DNA of 64,000 nucleotides, from positions 496,001 to 560,000 of the forward strand of contig NZ_JAPPTI010000001.1 of assembly GCF_027587025.1 (NCBI RefSeq), written 5' to 3'. A program made the position numbers and the translations under genes. The notes beneath the pieces were generated by a model that made no database searches, was not told the origin of the DNA, and saw only the letters and a program-made list of their open reading frames with translations. Origin of the DNA: Vibrio sp. LaRot3. Lineage in GTDB: Bacteria; Pseudomonadota; Gammaproteobacteria; Enterobacterales; Vibrionaceae. This document shows, one piece after another, positions 1 to 8,272 of the stretch (its first letter is position 1; every line of letters begins with the position of its first letter).

Positions 1-1
1 T

Positions 2-538
2 GAGTTCGTTAAAGTGAGTAGTTATACCGATAGTCAAGAGATGACGAATGCGCGTATCGCAGACGCTAGCTGCATTATCGTCGATAACCTTGAAGATGAC
101 ATTACTCTGTCTTCAGCTTTGTATTGCTCCAACATCAATCCTGATGCCCATTTAGTGGCTTACTTCAAAGATGAGGCGTTGAGTGCGCTTCTAAGCCAAC
201 ATTGTCCAAATGCTGAATGCATCCCTGCGGTAGGTGCAGAAATGCTCGCGAAGGCGGCGGTAGACCCAGGATCAAGTGCATTGCACCAAGAGCTACTCGC
301 TTCAACGCGCGGAATGACTCAGTACTCGACTTTTTACCCTAAAAACGCGAGCGAAACCCATGTCGAGCAGGTGTTCATGTTTATGAAGCGAGACTATCAA
401 GCAACGCTAATCGCGATTCAGGCTGAACAAAATATTGAGCTTAACCCTGATCTCAACGTAGCCATTACTCCGGGTACGAAGTTGTTTTATATCGCTGATG
501 AGCGGATAGAAGACTTTAAATGGGATAGGTTAAAATAG
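2..538 (+). CDS. C-terminal part of a potassium-channel / RCK (TrkA-N) family protein, 5' end outside window
   Basis: The frame is open through the left edge of the window, so only the last ~179 residues are visible. A GTG at 14 could serve as a start, but the frame continues upstream without a stop and has no ribosome site there, so this is most likely a truncated view of a longer gene. The visible part looks like the second half of a Rossmann-type RCK domain: an alternating beta/alpha stretch containing IIVDNLEDDITLSSAL and DAHLVAYFKDE, followed by a regulatory C-terminal tail with STFYPKNASE. Such proteins carry an N-terminal two-helix pore and a cytoplasmic nucleotide-binding gate; the pore is not visible here. 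The assignment rests on fold resemblance only. It converges on the UPF0149 gene with a shared terminator. Confidence 0.6.
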   Translation, partial: EFVKVSSYTDSQEMTNARIADASCIIVDNLEDDITLSSALYCSNINPDAHLVAYFKDEALSALLSQHCPNAECIPAVGAEMLAKAAVDPGSSALHQELLASTRGMTQYSTFYPKNASETHVEQVFMFMKRDYQATLIAIQAEQNIELNPDLNVAITPGTKLFYIADERIEDFKWDRLK

Positions 539-540
539 AA

Positions 541-566
541 AAAGGGCTTCATATCTGAAGCCCTTT
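541..566. terminator. Bidirectional rho-independent terminator
   Basis: Perfect 11-bp stem (AAAGGGCTTCA / TGAAGCCCTTT) with a TATC loop; A-run on one side and T-run on the other let it end both the channel gene (plus) and the UPF0149 gene (minus). Confidence 0.85.
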
Positions 567-586
567 CTAGATTAAATACGAACTGC

Positions 587-1159
587 TTATGCGTTAGCTT
601 CAACCAGCTGTACGCCACGCATGGTTAAGCCTGATAGCATGGTCGGCATAGCGTTGAAGATCTCTTCAAACTGCTCAAGGCCTTCAATACCTTGCTCTGC
701 TAGCGTGGCAATTGAGGTCTCAGGATCGTACAGCATGCTAAGAGAAAGCAATACGCCACCTAATAGGGCATTGTCTTCACTCTGCTCTGGCATGATTGAT
801 TCCCAATCATCACGTGCAAGTTGCCAGCCTTGAAGTAGCCCCTCGCAGAAATCACGAGTTTGCTCTGAAACGATCTCTTCTTCGTCTAACTCACAACCAT
901 CCGGCCATTGCCAAGTGTTGTTGAGTAACGCTGGGCGGTATTCATTCCAAATCGCAATAATTTGCTCGATGTAGCTCTCTAGCTGTTCACCATCTTGAAA
1001 TGGTGCGACTTCTTCACCACCCCATAAGAATGGTAGCCATTCATGAGGGTCTAAGGTGTGAGGCGCGGCTGCCATAGCGGTAATAAAACCGCGAGATTTC
1101 GCTTCATTAATCAGTTTATCTTGCAGCTCTGGCAAAGAAAGAAGTTGTTGTAGTATCAA
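587..1159 (-). CDS. UPF0149 (YecA/YgfB-like) family protein
   Basis: 190-residue acidic, mostly helical protein of the UPF0149 family (YgfB / YecA relatives), with the family-like segments GFITAMAAAPHTLDPHEWLPFLWG near residues 24-48 (cited in part) and FCEGLLQGWQLARDDW in the middle. It lacks the C-terminal cysteine-rich SEC-C zinc motif of long YecA proteins. The molecular role of this subgroup is not established. The start is unusual: the frame is closed upstream by a TAA and the only candidates are TTG at 1159 or ATT at 1162; the next ATG is about 30 residues in, which would cut the conserved N-terminal helix. It is divergent from the hybrid kinase gene, with 114-120 bp between them, and shares a terminator with the channel gene. 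Confidence 0.8.
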   Translation of the reverse strand: MILQQLLSLPELQDKLINEAKSRGFITAMAAAPHTLDPHEWLPFLWGGEEVAPFQDGEQLESYIEQIIAIWNEYRPALLNNTWQWPDGCELDEEEIVSEQTRDFCEGLLQGWQLARDDWESIMPEQSEDNALLGGVLLSLSMLYDPETSIATLAEQGIEGLEQFEEIFNAMPTMLSGLTMRGVQLVEANA

Positions 1160-1279
1160 AATGGTTACCGATAGCTAGATTCAAAAAAACAATAGTAACA
1201 GCACCAATCACACAAAAATAGGTTGCTGTTACCAACTATTGACTATAATTTTTCATAAACATCAAAAATTCAGTTGGTT

Positions 1280-3703
1280 ATGGAAATACGATCTTCGCTC
1301 AAAAGGAAAAGCATTTTAGCTTTGGCGGCTTACCTCGCTATAGTATTAGCGACGGTAGGTACGGTGAGTTATTTAGTGGTTGAACCGCCAATTCGCGATC
1401 AATTGGTGCAAAATCTCGATTCCCGAACCAAAATCATTTCTAGCCAAATTGAGGCCCCACTCAATAGCTCACTTGGGATACTACAAAGTATCGTTAGTAT
1501 TGGTAATACGGGCAGATCTCAATCGTTACAAGCAGAGATGCTTCATTCTCTCTTTTCTGTCGTCGATGGCGTTGCCGTCAGTGGTGGTTTGTGGCCAATT
1601 CCATATTCGGTTGATCAACAAACGCCATACAAAAGCCTCTTCTTCAATCGTGCGAGTGATGGGGTAGTGGATCAGATCTACTCTTGGGATAATCCACAAT
1701 CTGGTGGCTACGATAATGAGGCTTGGTATACTTCAGTGGTCGATAAACCTTTGGGAACAGTCAGTTGGTCTCCTGTCTATATTGATCCGTTCACGCACGT
1801 ACAAATGATCACAGCGTCTGCCCCTTATTATGTTGACGATAAGTTTGCTGGAGTTGCGACGATAGATGTCGCATTAGTCAGTTTGGTTGAGTTCGTTCGC
1901 CTCCATGCAGAAGAGCATAACTTAGGTGTCGTGGTACGTGATGGCTACGGTGATGTGATTACAGAACACAATTTCCAAATCACTAAAGACATCTATATTA
2001 GCCGTAATCAATTTGGTCAGTTCAACTGGAATATTGATGTCGTAAACGCCAAACGCTTAGTGACTGAACAAGTCTATGACTTGGTGGGTAAGGTCGAATT
2101 TGGCTTAATGCCAATCATGATCATCTGCGTGCTTTTGGGTTACGTGGTGATTAACCGCTATTTAATTGAGCCTATCGCGATTATTGCAAAAAAGGTGGAT
2201 GACTCAAAAGAAGGCGGCATCATCGATTTTAGCTATCAAAGCAAGGATGAAATCAAACATCTGATTGATGCATTCAACCAAAAGACCGTCTTTCTGGAGC
2301 AAGAGAAGCGAAAAGCGCAAGCTTCAACGAAAGCGAAAAGTGCTTTCTTAGCCACGATCTCTCACGAGATTCGTACTCCAATGAATGGGGTATTGGGTAC
2401 GGCGCAAATCTTGTTGAAAACCGATTTGGATGATGAACAGCGTAAGCACCTGAAAACGCTATACGATTCAGGGGATCACATGATGTTGCTCCTCAATGAG
2501 ATATTGGACTTTTCAAAGATAGAGCAAGGCCATTTAGAGTTAGAGCGCGCTGAGTTTCCACTTGAATCTATTATTGGCAGTATCAACAGTGTGTATTACA
2601 CCTTGTGCTCTGAGAAAGGATTGGAGTTTAAGATTATTAACCACGTGGAGAAAGAGCGTTGGTACCGCTCGGACAAAGCACGTTTAAGACAGGTGCTATT
2701 CAATCTCCTAAATAACGCGGTTAAATTTACTGCTTCAGGTTCGGTTGAAGCGCATTTTGATGAAGTCACCGTCGATGGCCGAAATTTCTTGAACATTAAA
2801 GTAAAAGATTCTGGCATCGGCATTGATAAGACCGCTCAGCATAAAATCTTCAACCCGTTTGAACAGGCGGAGTCTTCAACCACTCGACGCTTTGGTGGCA
2901 CAGGGCTTGGCCTTGCGATTGTGAAACAAATTACCGAGTTGATGGATGGTGATATTTCGTTGCAAAGCACCGTAGGGGCGGGCACAACCTTTGATATTCT
3001 ACTTGATATGGAAATTTGCCCACCGGGTGAATTAGAAATAGTAGAACATCGCAAGCTTGATTACACCGGCTTAAAAGCGTTGATCGTTGAAGATAATAGA
3101 ACCAACACTATCATCATCAAAACATTCATGAGCAGTAAAGGCTTTGAATGTCATTGCGTTGAAAATGGCGAAGCAGCTGTTCAAGAAGTCGAAAGTGGAC
3201 AATACGATCTGATTTTAATGGACAATCATATGCCAATAAAAGATGGCATTACCGCGACGAGCGAAATTAGAGCGCTTAAGTCCAAGCAAGCCAATACCCT
3301 CATTTTTGGTTGTACTGCTGATCTATTTAAAGAAACGCGAGAAAGGATGTTAGTCGCTGGTGTGGATTACATCATTTCTAAACCTATCAATGAAAAAGAA
3401 CTCGATGATGCCTTACATCGATACTCTAGCAAGCTCTATCAATTTGGTTCGGTCTCTACTTCCAAAACTGTGAAAGATGATTTCAATACAGAACAGCAAC
3501 TTATCTCCTTATATATTGCGGTGGAAGACCAACTTTATGATGAAGTCTCCCGAATACTTCATGTGATTTTGGAGCATGTCGTTTCGGTAGCTCATGATTC
3601 TACTGAGAACCTGATCGCATTAATTTCATCTCTGCTCGAAGATAAAGAGCTTCCAACCGCACATCAACTCGATGTTCTTACGGTTCTCCTCAAAGATTAC
3701 TGA
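1280..3703 (+). CDS. Membrane-bound hybrid sensor histidine kinase / response regulator
   Basis: About 807 residues. Order: N-terminal membrane helix (residues ~12-34), a large periplasmic double-Cache-like sensor domain (~40-270, with WDNPQSGGY and APYYVDDKFAGVATIDV), second helix (~278-296), a short HAMP-like linker, HisKA with phospho-acceptor His ~362 in SHEIRTPMNG, HATPase with N box NLLNNAVKF, DSGIGI and GGTGLGLAI, and a receiver domain with acceptor Asp ~648 in LILMDNHMP. No HPt domain follows, although ~90 residues of helical tail remain. Double-Cache domains usually bind small metabolites; the ligand is not predictable here. An upstream TTG at 1274 is possible, but ATG at 1280 is preferred; neither has a clear Shine-Dalgarno. 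Phosphotransfer would need an HPt protein made elsewhere. Confidence 0.88.
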   Translation: MEIRSSLKRKSILALAAYLAIVLATVGTVSYLVVEPPIRDQLVQNLDSRTKIISSQIEAPLNSSLGILQSIVSIGNTGRSQSLQAEMLHSLFSVVDGVAVSGGLWPIPYSVDQQTPYKSLFFNRASDGVVDQIYSWDNPQSGGYDNEAWYTSVVDKPLGTVSWSPVYIDPFTHVQMITASAPYYVDDKFAGVATIDVALVSLVEFVRLHAEEHNLGVVVRDGYGDVITEHNFQITKDIYISRNQFGQFNWNIDVVNAKRLVTEQVYDLVGKVEFGLMPIMIICVLLGYVVINRYLIEPIAIIAKKVDDSKEGGIIDFSYQSKDEIKHLIDAFNQKTVFLEQEKRKAQASTKAKSAFLATISHEIRTPMNGVLGTAQILLKTDLDDEQRKHLKTLYDSGDHMMLLLNEILDFSKIEQGHLELERAEFPLESIIGSINSVYYTLCSEKGLEFKIINHVEKERWYRSDKARLRQVLFNLLNNAVKFTASGSVEAHFDEVTVDGRNFLNIKVKDSGIGIDKTAQHKIFNPFEQAESSTTRRFGGTGLGLAIVKQITELMDGDISLQSTVGAGTTFDILLDMEICPPGELEIVEHRKLDYTGLKALIVEDNRTNTIIIKTFMSSKGFECHCVENGEAAVQEVESGQYDLILMDNHMPIKDGITATSEIRALKSKQANTLIFGCTADLFKETRERMLVAGVDYIISKPINEKELDDALHRYSSKLYQFGSVSTSKTVKDDFNTEQQLISLYIAVEDQLYDEVSRILHVILEHVVSVAHDSTENLIALISSLLEDKELPTAHQLDVLTVLLKDY

Positions 3704-3740
3704 AAATAAATTACATTTTTGGTTCAACTTACAATGAATT

Positions 3741-3780
3741 CTAGAGGGAACGGCTAATAGTAGTCGTTTTCTCTAGTTTT
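3741..3780 (+). terminator. Rho-independent terminator of the hybrid kinase gene
   Basis: 16-bp stem with three G-U pairs (CTAGAGGGAACGGCTA paired with TAGTCGTTTTCTCTAG), ATAG loop, followed by TTTTATTTT. The rest of 3704-3943 is AT-rich with no further feature that I can support. Confidence 0.8.
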
Positions 3781-3943
3781 ATTTTCAAAACCAGTGCTTT
3801 ATTTACCAAACTTACTCAAAAATAGAATCTAAATCTAATATTTTCATGCTCTAATAGCGCAACTAACTGCCATGATCGTATAATTATGGTGATTTATATT
3901 GTTCTTTGTTGTAGTTAATAGTGATTTGTTTTGAGGTTTTGGT

Positions 3944-4393
3944 ATGAAAGTTCGTGGTCCTTTCTGTATTCGCCACGCTGCAGCAGATACGTTTGCCATG
4001 GTGGTGTTTTGCTTTATTTCTGGCATGATCATAGAGATCTTTGTTTCGGGTATGACGTTTGAACAGTCGTTAGCGTCGCGAACGTTATCGATCCCCGTAA
4101 ACATTGCCATCGCATGGCCATACGGCTTTTTTAGAGATTTCGTGTTGCGACAGGGTGAAAAGCTGTCTGCTTCAAGTCGTATGAAAAACCTCTCGGACCT
4201 CGTTGCTTACGTTTTATTTCAATCGCCAGTTTATGCGGGCATTTTGTTAGTTGTAGGTGCATCTTCGGATCAAATCATGACGGCTGTTGCCTCTAATGCA
4301 GTGGTATCGTGCGGAATGGGCGTGGTTTATGGTTACTTCTTAGATATGTGCCGTAAATGGTTCAAAGTGCCGGGTTACTACTCTCAAGTGTAG
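3944..4393 (+). CDS. alaE: L-alanine exporter AlaE
   Basis: 149 residues, exactly the length of E. coli AlaE (YgaW), and closely matching it from memory: [49 protein letters not shown] and [13 protein letters not shown] are conserved family blocks. AlaE is an inner-membrane protein that exports L-alanine (driven by proton motive force) and keeps the cytoplasmic alanine pool from becoming toxic. Four membrane helices can be read at about residues 14-34, 46-62, 85-106 and 113-132. A GAGG ribosome site lies 7-8 bases before the ATG. It is a single gene between a terminator and the tRNA-Ser gene. Confidence 0.93.
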   Translation: MKVRGPFCIRHAAADTFAMVVFCFISGMIIEIFVSGMTFEQSLASRTLSIPVNIAIAWPYGFFRDFVLRQGEKLSASSRMKNLSDLVAYVLFQSPVYAGILLVVGASSDQIMTAVASNAVVSCGMGVVYGYFLDMCRKWFKVPGYYSQV

Positions 4394-4468
4394 CTGGTGG
4401 AATGTTCGTCACATCAGTTACTCCGTAACCAGTTAGCTCACCTTATCGTGATTTTTTCCCGTTAAGGG

Positions 4469-4497
4469 TTGACCTAACTGGTTATAATCATTAAATT
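4469..4497 (+). promoter_or_regulatory. Probable tRNA-Ser promoter with GC-rich discriminator
   Basis: TTGACC (4469-4474), a 17-base spacer and TAAATT (4492-4497), directly followed by GCGCC, a GC-rich discriminator typical of stringently controlled stable-RNA promoters. A better-looking TATAAT at 4483 sits only 8 bases from TTGACC and cannot pair with it. Confidence 0.5.
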
Positions 4498-4537
4498 AGC
4501 GCCTCGTTAGCCGACAGCGCTAACCAAAATTTGATTC

Positions 4538-4625
4538 GGTGAGTTGTCCGAGTGGCTGAAGGAGCACGCCTGGAAAGTGTGTATACGGCAACGTATCGAG
4601 AGTTCGAATCTCTCACTCACCGCCA
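4538..4625 (+). tRNA. tRNA-Ser (anticodon GGA)
   Basis: 88-nt class II tRNA. Acceptor stem GGTGAGT pairs with ACTCACC, discriminator G, and the 3' CCA is encoded. Anticodon loop CTGGAAA with anticodon GGA at 4572-4574 decodes UCC/UCU. The long variable arm (GTATACGGCAACGTATC region) and the T loop GTTCGAATC are clear. No integrase or attachment-site duplication lies next to it. Confidence 0.97.
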
Positions 4626-4636
4626 CATTCTTGAAG

Positions 4637-4662
4637 AAAGACGTCTTAGGACGTCTTTTTTT
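4637..4662 (+). terminator. Rho-independent terminator of tRNA-Ser
   Basis: Stem AAAGACGTC / GACGTCTTT with TTAG loop and a run of seven or more T, 12 bases after the tRNA CCA end. Confidence 0.85.
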
Positions 4663-4860
4663 ATGCCTGTTGTTTCCCATCAATACTAGATAGTTTCGCT
4701 GCTGACATTCTAATTCGGTCAGTTCGTTATTTAACCTTATTATTAGGTTTTGCACTTGTCTTAAATCTTTGAGTATCAGATACTCTTTTCCCAATAAATC
4801 ATGTGGTTAAACCGAGTAACTACAAAACTATACTAATTTGGCTTAGGTAATGGAGGTTTC

Positions 4861-5973
4861 ATGGGCTTTTGGAGCAAGATCGTTGGTGAGTTCGTCGATA
4901 TTATTGAATGGGTTGATGATAGCAACGATACCTTAGTATGGCGCTTTGAGCGTTACCAAAATGAAATAAAAAATGGTGCACAGCTAACGGTAAGGCAAGG
5001 GCAGGTGGCTATTTTCGTCAACGAAGGTCAAATTGCGGATGTTTTTGAACCGGGTATGTACCAACTGACCACTGAAAACTTACCTATCCTGAGTACACTT
5101 AAAGGATGGAAGCATGGCTTTAATTCGCCGTTTAAAGCCGAAGTGTATTTCATCAATATGCGATTGTTTACCGATAACAAGTGGGGTACTAAGAACCCTA
5201 TTATGTTACGAGATCCTGAATTTGGGCCAGTACGTATCCGTGCTTTTGGTAACTTCGATATTCGCGTAAAAGAGCCTCTAAAACTTTTAGAGCAAGTTGT
5301 GGGTACGGATGGTTGCTTCCAAATTGATGAGATTCATGGCCAATTAAGAACGATGGCGGTGGCTCGTTTTACTGATGCTGTGGGTGAAAGTCGTTTACCT
5401 GTTCTTGATATGGCTGCGAACTATGATGAGTTTGCGTTATTGATGCAAGAGAAAATGAACTTAGACTTTGCGACATATGGTTTAACGCTTGCTAAGTTCA
5501 TGGTTGAAAACATTTCTTTGCCACCAGAAGTTGAAGAAGCATTAGACAAGCGTTCATCGATGGGGATTTTGGGTAACTTAAACCAGTACACCCAATACCA
5601 AACGGCAGAAGCGTTGAAAACCGCAGCTGAAAATGGTGGTAACGCAAGTGCGGGAATGGAAATGGGAATGGGTTTCGCGATGGCTCAGCAAATGGCGCAG
5701 TCTATGAACCCTCAGAATACTCAACAGCAATCAGCTCCTCAGGCCGTAACACCTCCGCCATTACCGACGCAAAGCGAATATTTTGTTGCAGTTAATGGTC
5801 AGCAAACAGGGCCTTTTAATCTTGATGTTTTAAAGCAACAAGCATCGTCGGGTCAGGTAACTCGTGAAAGTCTAGTCTGGAAACAAGGCATGGCCGCGTG
5901 GGAGAAGGCTGGTGATGTAGTAGAGCTCAATAGACTGTTTCAAGCTACTCCTCCGCCAATCCCGGGAGCGTAA
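4861..5973 (+). CDS. SPFH-domain protein with C-terminal GYF_2 domain
   Basis: 370 residues. Residues ~10-235 form an SPFH / band-7-like domain of the YdjI type (RQGQVAIFVNEGQIADVFEPG, then FGNFDIRVKEP and FMVENISLPPEVEEALDKR). A low-complexity Met/Gln/Ala and Pro linker (~270-300, ending PPPLPTQ) leads to a C-terminal GYF_2 domain (~303-355: YFVAVNGQQTGPFNLDVLK ... VWKQGMAAWE). No membrane helix or signal peptide is seen, so it is probably cytoplasmic or peripheral. SPFH proteins oligomerise into membrane-associated scaffolds; GYF_2 domains are thought to mediate protein contacts. A strong GGAGG lies 6 bases before the ATG. It is followed after 3 bases by the zinc-ribbon gene, and the two very likely act together. 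The exact role is unknown. Confidence 0.85.
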   Translation: MGFWSKIVGEFVDIIEWVDDSNDTLVWRFERYQNEIKNGAQLTVRQGQVAIFVNEGQIADVFEPGMYQLTTENLPILSTLKGWKHGFNSPFKAEVYFINMRLFTDNKWGTKNPIMLRDPEFGPVRIRAFGNFDIRVKEPLKLLEQVVGTDGCFQIDEIHGQLRTMAVARFTDAVGESRLPVLDMAANYDEFALLMQEKMNLDFATYGLTLAKFMVENISLPPEVEEALDKRSSMGILGNLNQYTQYQTAEALKTAAENGGNASAGMEMGMGFAMAQQMAQSMNPQNTQQQSAPQAVTPPPLPTQSEYFVAVNGQQTGPFNLDVLKQQASSGQVTRESLVWKQGMAAWEKAGDVVELNRLFQATPPPIPGA

Positions 5974-5976
5974 GCG

Positions 5977-7068
5977 ATGTTAGTGGATGTAAAGTGTCAA
6001 AGTTGCGCAGCAGATTTAACTTATGAGCCGGGGACCACGTCTTTAATATGTAGTCACTGCTCGTATGAAATGGAAATTGAGCAGCCTCTACAAGCTACTA
6101 ATGCTCATGTTGAGTTTGATCTCGAGGACTATTTAGACAACTACGAATCTTGCCAAGAACAAATTGAGGCACTAACAGTAACATGTGATAGCTGCGGTGC
6201 TTCCACAGAGTTTGGCACTGATGTTAAAGCAACACATTGTGCGTTTTGCGATACACCATTAGTGCTTTCAAGAGCAGAGAATAAAAAGCGCATTAAGCCG
6301 CAAGGGATTCTACCGTTTAAAGTTAATCGAGAGAAAGCGGTTGGTAATTTTGGCTCTTGGGTTAAAGGCTTATGGCTTGCGCCAAACGATCTAAAGAATC
6401 ACGCCAAAAACTATGAACGCTTCCAAGGTATTTACTTGCCGTATTGGACTTACGACTGTGATGTTGCAACTGACTATCGTGGTGAGAGAGGAACCAACTA
6501 CCAAGTAACCAAATCTGTAACGAACTCTGAGGGTAAGACCGAGTTTAAAACTGAAACGAAGACTCGTTGGAAGAAAGTTTCGGGCAGCGTTGAAACTACC
6601 TTTGATGACGTATTAGTGCCGGCAACTAAGTCACTAAAATCCAAGCAACTGCATAAGCTTGAGCCATGGGATTTGAGCCGCATGGTCGATTACTCAGATA
6701 GTTATTTACAGGGTTATCAAGCTGAGACTTATCAAATCGATATTAAGCAAGGCTATTCAGATGCGAAAGATCGTATGCAGTTTAAAATTAATGAAGTGAT
6801 TAGAGAAGATATCGGTGGAGATAAGCAGAGCATCAGCGCTACTGAATCAGTCTACACTAATGCGACCTTTAAGCACCTTATTTTGCCTGTGTGGGTGACT
6901 TCTTATCGATACAAAGAAAAAGTATATCAGGTGCTAGTTAATGCTCAGACGGGTGAAGTTCAAGGTGACAGACCATATTGTCCAATTAAAGTCGGTTTAC
7001 TCACTGCCTTTGGCGTTTTGGTTGGAGTTGCAATTGGTATACTGAAGCACAAACTAGAGAATTCTTAA
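5977..7068 (+). CDS. Double zinc-ribbon membrane-anchored protein, partner of the SPFH protein
   Basis: 363 residues. Two zinc ribbons start the protein: CQSC ... CSHC (residues ~7-29) and CDSCG ... CAFC (~69-90). A long beta-rich middle follows (LPFKVNREKAV, GIYLPYWTYDCDV, a charged TETKTRWKKVSG stretch, then HLILPVWVTSYRYKEKVYQVLVNAQTGEV), ending in one membrane helix (~337-355, LLTAFGVLVGVAIGIL) and a short cytoplasmic tail. Databases tend to annotate this family as 'TFIIB-type zinc ribbon' or wrongly as a PriA-like helicase; no helicase motif is present. The gene starts 3 bases after the SPFH stop with GGGAG inside the upstream gene as ribosome site, which indicates translational coupling. 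Confidence 0.8.
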   Translation: MLVDVKCQSCAADLTYEPGTTSLICSHCSYEMEIEQPLQATNAHVEFDLEDYLDNYESCQEQIEALTVTCDSCGASTEFGTDVKATHCAFCDTPLVLSRAENKKRIKPQGILPFKVNREKAVGNFGSWVKGLWLAPNDLKNHAKNYERFQGIYLPYWTYDCDVATDYRGERGTNYQVTKSVTNSEGKTEFKTETKTRWKKVSGSVETTFDDVLVPATKSLKSKQLHKLEPWDLSRMVDYSDSYLQGYQAETYQIDIKQGYSDAKDRMQFKINEVIREDIGGDKQSISATESVYTNATFKHLILPVWVTSYRYKEKVYQVLVNAQTGEVQGDRPYCPIKVGLLTAFGVLVGVAIGILKHKLENS

Positions 7069-7087
7069 ACGCAATAAGCAACTTATC

Positions 7088-7114
7088 AAGGCTCCGATTT
7101 CGGAGCCTTTTTTT
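7088..7114 (+). terminator. Rho-independent terminator of the SPFH / zinc-ribbon unit
   Basis: Perfect stem AAGGCTCCGA / TCGGAGCCTT with a TT loop and a T7 tail, 20 bases after the stop codon. Confidence 0.9.
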
Positions 7115-7669
7115 ACATCAATGATGATAATTGTTTCGATTTTTTTACTCAGTGGTTAGCGGTTAAATAACGCCCGCAATATGGCTGGCCTTAAAAATAT
7201 AACTGATGCAAATGGCATTGATTTGAAAAGTATAGTTGGTTTTTATAATAGACAGAGTTAAATAAATCTAAATTTGACTTATTAAGCTTATGTTATATAA
7301 GTGTTTTTGGTTAAATTAGCATAAATTAATCCCTCCTCAACTGCCGTTGTGTTACATAAATGACGAGCCATTTTTTTAATAGCACAAATGGATGATCATC
7401 CTTAGTGTTCTAAATGAATCTTATTTGAGGCGTAAATTGAGCTATACAATTTGCGACTTTTTAATATGGAAAATATAAATCCATTACGTCCATCAATGTG
7501 TTTTGACTCTTAAATGAACAATGTTTGTAAATATGTTTAATTATCAATAAAAGTATCACTGGAGGTGATTGTTTAATGAGCTATTTATGAGGATTTTGGA
7601 TTTTTCCGTTAAATTGATTTGATTTTATAAACTGGTAGTGTTTCGTGATTCTGAACTAAATACAGAAAT
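7115..7669. other. AT-rich intergenic region upstream of the ToxR-like operon
   Basis: 555 bases without a credible gene, distinctly richer in A/T than the flanks, with runs such as TTTTTTTACTC and many TTAAAT-like tracts. A GGAGG at ~7561 precedes only a four-codon frame. Such a tract is a likely H-NS-bound control region for the membrane-regulator operon that follows, but I cannot define a promoter in it. Confidence 0.5.
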
Positions 7670-8272
7670 ATGGAAAAAATAGAACTCAATAACATGACGC
7701 TTCAAATAGACCCAGGTCGAAACTCGATTTCGTTCGCTAATGGTCAGCTCATGTCGATTAATTGCTCTGAGGCGATAGTGTTAAAAGAGCTGATCTTGCA
7801 CCGTGGTGAGGTCGTCTCAAGGAAATTACTTGTCCGTTGTGGCTGGGGTAAAGAAGAAGGCATCGGTTGTAACTCGTTGGCTGTCGCGATTTCTAATTTA
7901 CGAAAGATCGTTAGCTTAGATGGCGTGAGCATCATTAATGTGCCTCGTTTAGGTTATCGCCTCGAAATGACACCGTGTGAGCCAAAGCCAGTGGTGGAGA
8001 CGGTTGAAAGCCATCCGCTTACTAAACAACAGAGCAGGTTGTCTCCGTTATGGAACGGTTTTTCAATTGTTTGTGGCGTTCTTCTATTATTTTGGCTTGT
8101 TTCAATCGTGTTCTATTTATATCGATCATGGGTGTTTGTTGATTGCGTTGATTTGGAAAACAACATCGCTTGCGATGTTGGCGGAGTGACACTTAATTAT
8201 CGAGCAGATGAAAAGTTCAACTATCTTACTCCCGCAGAATATGCAGAAGGTCAACAGGATGAAATGGGCTAG
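7670..8272 (+). CDS. ToxR/TcpP-like membrane-bound winged-helix transcription regulator
   Basis: 200 residues. The N-terminal ~105 residues are an OmpR-type winged helix (EAIVLKELILHRGEVVSRKLL, then NSLAVAISNLRKIV and the wing INVPRLGYRL) without a receiver domain. A linker is followed by one membrane helix (~130-151) and a short periplasmic domain of ~50 residues with two cysteines (C158 and C168 region). This is the layout of TcpP, ToxR, VtrA and Salmonella MarT, which sense envelope signals through the periplasmic part and act on DNA from the membrane. Its stop overlaps the start of the partner gene by 14 bases, as in vtrA-vtrC. No Shine-Dalgarno precedes the ATG. The target genes are unknown; the downstream c-di-GMP genes are the obvious candidates. 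Confidence 0.85.
   Translation: MEKIELNNMTLQIDPGRNSISFANGQLMSINCSEAIVLKELILHRGEVVSRKLLVRCGWGKEEGIGCNSLAVAISNLRKIVSLDGVSIINVPRLGYRLEMTPCEPKPVVETVESHPLTKQQSRLSPLWNGFSIVCGVLLLFWLVSIVFYLYRSWVFVDCVDLENNIACDVGGVTLNYRADEKFNYLTPAEYAEGQQDEMG

Noticed and set aside
3844-4110. 88-codon open frame on the minus strand opposite alaE
   Set aside because: It lies antisense to a well-conserved gene and has no ribosome site or recognisable motif.
4469-4488. TTGACC and TATAAT read as one sigma-70 promoter before tRNA-Ser
   Set aside because: They are only 8 bases apart; a 17-base spacing to TAAATT at 4492 is workable instead.
4538-4625. tRNA-Ser as an integration site of a genomic island
   Set aside because: No integrase, no repeat of the tRNA 3' end and no composition shift follow it.
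5977-7068. Zinc-ribbon protein as PriA-like helicase
   Set aside because: Only the CxxC ribbons are shared; no Walker A, DEAH box or helicase motif is present.
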